Source: Castor canadensis (lineage: Eukaryota > Chordata > Mammalia > Rodentia > Castoridae). Taken from it: a stretch of 64,000 nt of DNA. The stretch covers positions 41,058,001 to 41,122,000 of the forward strand of contig NC_133397.1 of the NCBI RefSeq assembly GCF_047511655.1, written 5' to 3'. Shown here in pieces: positions 22,701 to 64,000 of the stretch. How positions within the stretch are numbered: position 1 is the first letter of the stretch; each line of letters opens with the position of its first letter. The translations under genes and the position numbers were made by a program. Below the pieces are notes generated by a model. The model had not been told where the DNA came from and searched no databases. It saw only the letters and a list, made by a program, of their open reading frames with translations.

Positions 22701-22959
22701 TATAGGAGTGAGGCCAAAGGCAAGTCCCCAGTTATATCACCTGTGCCTTAGTTTCTGCATTCATAAAATGGAGGCATCATAAATATGTTAATGATCTCTT
22801 ACCTTAAATTCTGAAAACCAACAGTTTTTTAAATTCTTCTAGTACCACGTTTTGAGCTGTTGTGAGGCGTTTATACTCTGTATCCCACTTGGTGGAATAA
22901 ATTTTGCTGCAGATGGATTTCAGGCTGTGTGTGGTACTGATACGCAGATGATATGCAGG

Positions 22960-23330
22960 AATTTTCGGGTGTTGAGGGGTTTTGGTCTGCTCTTAGCTAG
23001 AAAGAAAAGGCGGACTCAAGCAGCAAAGGTCAGAAAGATTTTATTTGCAGAGAAAAGAAAAAAAAAAAAAAGGCTGCATGGGGGCATGCAGCAGGACTGG
23101 AAAACGGTGGTCCCGTGGGTCAGGTGGGAAATTGGGTTTTGAAGCCTTTTTTTTTTTTTTTTTAAATTACCCGAGGGCGGAGGTGTTTCTCTGGTGCAAA
23201 GTGATGTTTCCTGGGAAGAAGTGTCTCCCTGGCTAATTATCACCTTTTGGGAACACATGGACCTCCTGCAGTTCGCCCTTCAGTACTGTCTGGTGTATCA
23301 CATATTACTCGGGTGGAAGAGACCATCTCT
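22960..23330 (-). repeat. Possible LTR fragment
   Basis: Contains TTTTATTTGCAG near 23039-23050 (AATAAAA on the - strand), interrupted by poly-A and poly-T stretches. The layout is LTR-like but no TG...CA ends or target duplication were found. Confidence 0.3.
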
Positions 23331-24177
23331 CAAATATATCTGAAACAAGGTTGATTACGTGTTTAGTAAAGAACCATGATGCAGAACAGTCTCCCTGTAC
23401 ACAGAGCAAATCTTACATAGCTTTTTACCCAAGTGCTGGGTGGGGCTGGTATCTATGCTTATTTGCAATTTGGAATAAGGGGCCAAAGACTTGCCAATCT
23501 GTCCACTTCTTTCTTGAATAGGAACTTTTCTCACTCTCACAGGATCTAAAATGTGAAAAATCCTGCGTTTTAGACACATCTGGGGATCTTTAAGGATCTA
23601 CATCATAAGTTGTGAGGTTTACCTTAATATACATAAAATGCTTGGGTCGGTCAGTAGTTAGCAAAGGAAAGTTGTCTTTAACAGGTTCGCGCACTTGGCA
23701 TTTATTTATGTGGCATTCGTAAGTGCTACTATGTGCAACTCCGTGAGACCACAACATAAAGAGAGGTAACGGACACAGCTGACTAAACTCTGGTTTCTTT
23801 TGCCCCGGCTTAGCGAAAACGTTCCAACCGCGCTTTGGTTGGCCGCCCGCACACAGGGCCGGGCGGGCCTTCCCAGGCGGTGCGCGCTCCCGCAGCTCCC
23901 TCCCCGACCCTCCCCTCCGACCAGCCCCCATCACTCCCCGCGCGCTCGCCCGCTTCCGTTCCAGAGGAGGGCTTTCCGAGGCCGCTGCCGCAGCCGCAGC
24001 TGACTTCCACCTCTACAGTTCCCCCCGCCGGCCCGCGAACTGAGAGCGGGGCCGCCGCGGTCTCCCGCCCCTCCCCTCACACGCCTTGGAAACGCGCGCC
24101 ACCGCATCGACCCCTCCTCTCCCCACGTCGCCGCGCGCCGGGGGAGGCAGGGCCTGGCGCGGCCGAGACGCCTGCTG

Positions 24178-24182
24178 ATTGG
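24178..24182 (+). promoter_or_regulatory. Inverted CCAAT box of the MSH6 promoter
   Basis: ATTGG within CTGATTGGCC, 138 bases upstream of the MSH6 ATG, in the CpG island. This is the typical NF-Y site context; function is inferred. Confidence 0.5.
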
Positions 24183-24315
24183 CCGCTGGGGCCTGTGGGT
24201 CGCGCCTCCTCCCTCCCCCTCCCCGCCAGGTTTCCCGCCAGCAGGAGCCGCGCGGTGGATGCGGTGCCTGTAGGCGCTCGGCCCGACCAAACGGTTGGGT
24301 TCGCCGACCATCGCA

Positions 24316-41678
<17,363 letters not shown>

Positions 41679-41742
41679 AACTACATTGGAAGTTGGAGTT
41701 GACTTTTGACGAAGGTGGTAAATTCAGACAACATTATGATCT

Positions 41743-41748
41743 AATAAA
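41743..41748 (+). terminator. MSH6: MSH6 poly(A) signal
   Basis: AATAAA 65 bases after the stop codon, followed by T-rich sequence. The resulting 3' UTR would be under 100 nt, as in other mammals. Confidence 0.85.
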
Positions 41749-41749
41749 C

Positions 41750-41755
41750 TTTATT
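41750..41755 (-). terminator. FBXO11: FBXO11 poly(A) signal, overlapping MSH6 end
   Basis: TTTATT on the + strand reads AATAAA on the - strand, two bases away from the MSH6 signal. It is the first canonical AATAAA I find downstream of the FBXO11 stop (about 1.2 kb). A GT-rich stretch follows on the - strand (ATGTTGTCTG near 41724-41737). Confidence 0.6.
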
Positions 41756-42927
41756 TTTTAAAAATGACCATTTTTCCATTTTCTTTCTAGGAAATTAAAC
41801 CCTTTTAATTCTTACCTACCTTCTACATAATGGTTATTGAATACTCCACAATATATTAAGTCTAGATGTTATGGTACATGCATACACTTTCAGGCTGTTT
41901 ATACCCACTGTCACCAATACACATAAATGGGGGAGGGGGAGCTATGAAACTGTATAGGGCTGTATATATACTGGTCTCAGCTTAATGCAAGAAATTGTTT
42001 TAATTTCCGCAGTTTTGTCTAAACTGTTCAAAAAAAAACTATGAACAGAGTTCAAATACAGGACTGTTTTGAAGAGACTTTCTAAAGTGTACTTTAAAAC
42101 ATAGTAGTTTTTACCTTTCACAAAACTGAGTTACAAGAATACTTTTGTTTTACAGTGCATCCCTTCCTAGGAAGTCTCATTAAAACACTCACTTTTTCTA
42201 GGGGCAATTCTGAATGTTGCACAGGGAAGGGAAGGAAATAATAGTCTTAACTTTTCTTAAAGGATACCAGAAACATTGCTGGATATAATTTAAGATTAGT
42301 GTTTTCTCTTTCATAGAAAGAACGTACATACTGGGACATGAGTACAGTTACAGCAAGTCTAGGTGTGCTAACAAAACAGGGCACATTCAAGTACAATAAG
42401 ATTTTGCTTGAAATTAAAAACAAACTACATGAGATTAAAGCATTAAAATCATATTTCTCAATCTGAATACATGTTAAAAAAAAAATTGAAAGAAACGCAG
42501 AAGTGCTAGCTCACATTTTTACCATATTACAAAAGCAATTGGTACCCATGTCCATTAAAGGCAGCAACAAAGCTGCTTGTCTATTGAAGATTACTACTGC
42601 AAATTGGACTGCATTCAATGCTAGTTGTAAAAACACCAGCTTTTCAGAAGTTGGTATCTGTACAAAATTGCAGCTTATTTTCTTCACTTCTGTCCCTTCA
42701 AAAGTCTTTACACAGTAATGCTAAAACACCCAGCTTTGAGATCCTGAGTCAATATATTGCCACTTTCTTTTTGGTAGCTTGAGCTTCATAGTGTCAACTG
42801 ACCTTGTGTATCCATTTTAATACAGTCTCTTCCTGTAGCATGGGCAAATATTTTAAATCTTCTTTCAAAAAAATGTTTTTTAAGTTATGATGTTAGAATG
42901 GCAGGACGTTTTCTTTTAGGAAGGAAT
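41756..42927 (-). other. FBXO11: FBXO11 3' untranslated region
   Basis: AT-rich, repeat-free sequence between the FBXO11 stop and the likely poly(A) signal. No SINE interrupts it, which is unusual for this window and fits a conserved 3' UTR. Its extent is inferred. Confidence 0.7.
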
Positions 42928-63998
<21,071 letters not shown>

Positions 63999-64000
63999 AC

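Overview
This is mammalian nuclear DNA carrying two large intron-containing genes that converge tail to tail: MSH6 on the + strand (coding exons from 24316 to 41678) and FBXO11 on the - strand (coding exons from 63961 down to 42928; the gene starts beyond the right edge). MSH6-FBXO11 is a conserved mammalian neighbourhood. The introns and flanks are full of a dimeric SINE: a 7SL/B1-like head with the GGCTCACGCCTGTAATCC motif joined to an ID/tRNA-like tail (GGGCTGGTGGAGTGGCTCAA, then TTCAAACCCCAGTAC and poly-A). True ID-type copies occur as well. This points to a rodent. I lean towards a non-murid, Castorimorpha-like or squirrel-related lineage, but the exact species is inference.

Layout. 1-3003: 3' half of a decayed gammaretrovirus-like (class I) endogenous retrovirus on the + strand, with pol end, integrase, truncated env and 3' LTR. 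3004-3661: a SINE split by a clean 516-bp solo LTR with a 4-bp target duplication. 3662-14150: gene-free and repeat-dense. 14155-19080: a second member of the same retrovirus family on the - strand, with 5' LTR, primer-binding site, gag/pol remnants and most of env, but no 3' LTR. 19081-23780: gene-free, SINE- and LTR-rich. 23790-25260: CpG island with the MSH6 promoter and exon 1. 24316-41678: ten MSH6 coding exons, 1359 codons plus stop by my splice reconstruction. 41743-41755: a short palindrome giving an AATAAA poly(A) signal on each strand. 42928-63961: twenty FBXO11 coding exons with their introns.

MSH6 is the mismatch-recognition subunit of MutSalpha. FBXO11 is the substrate receptor of an SCF ubiquitin ligase. 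They are not functionally linked; what joins them is shared 3' ends. Every exon junction listed was read from AG/GT splice sites plus continuity of the known protein reading frame. Exon lengths of MSH6 agree with the human gene (as I recall it) except for one extra codon at the start of exon 2 and two missing codons in exon 5.

The least expected observation is a 210-base open segment in the large FBXO11 intron (58051-58260, - strand). It has a consensus acceptor and donor, and its 70 codons would be included exactly in frame between two annotated exons.
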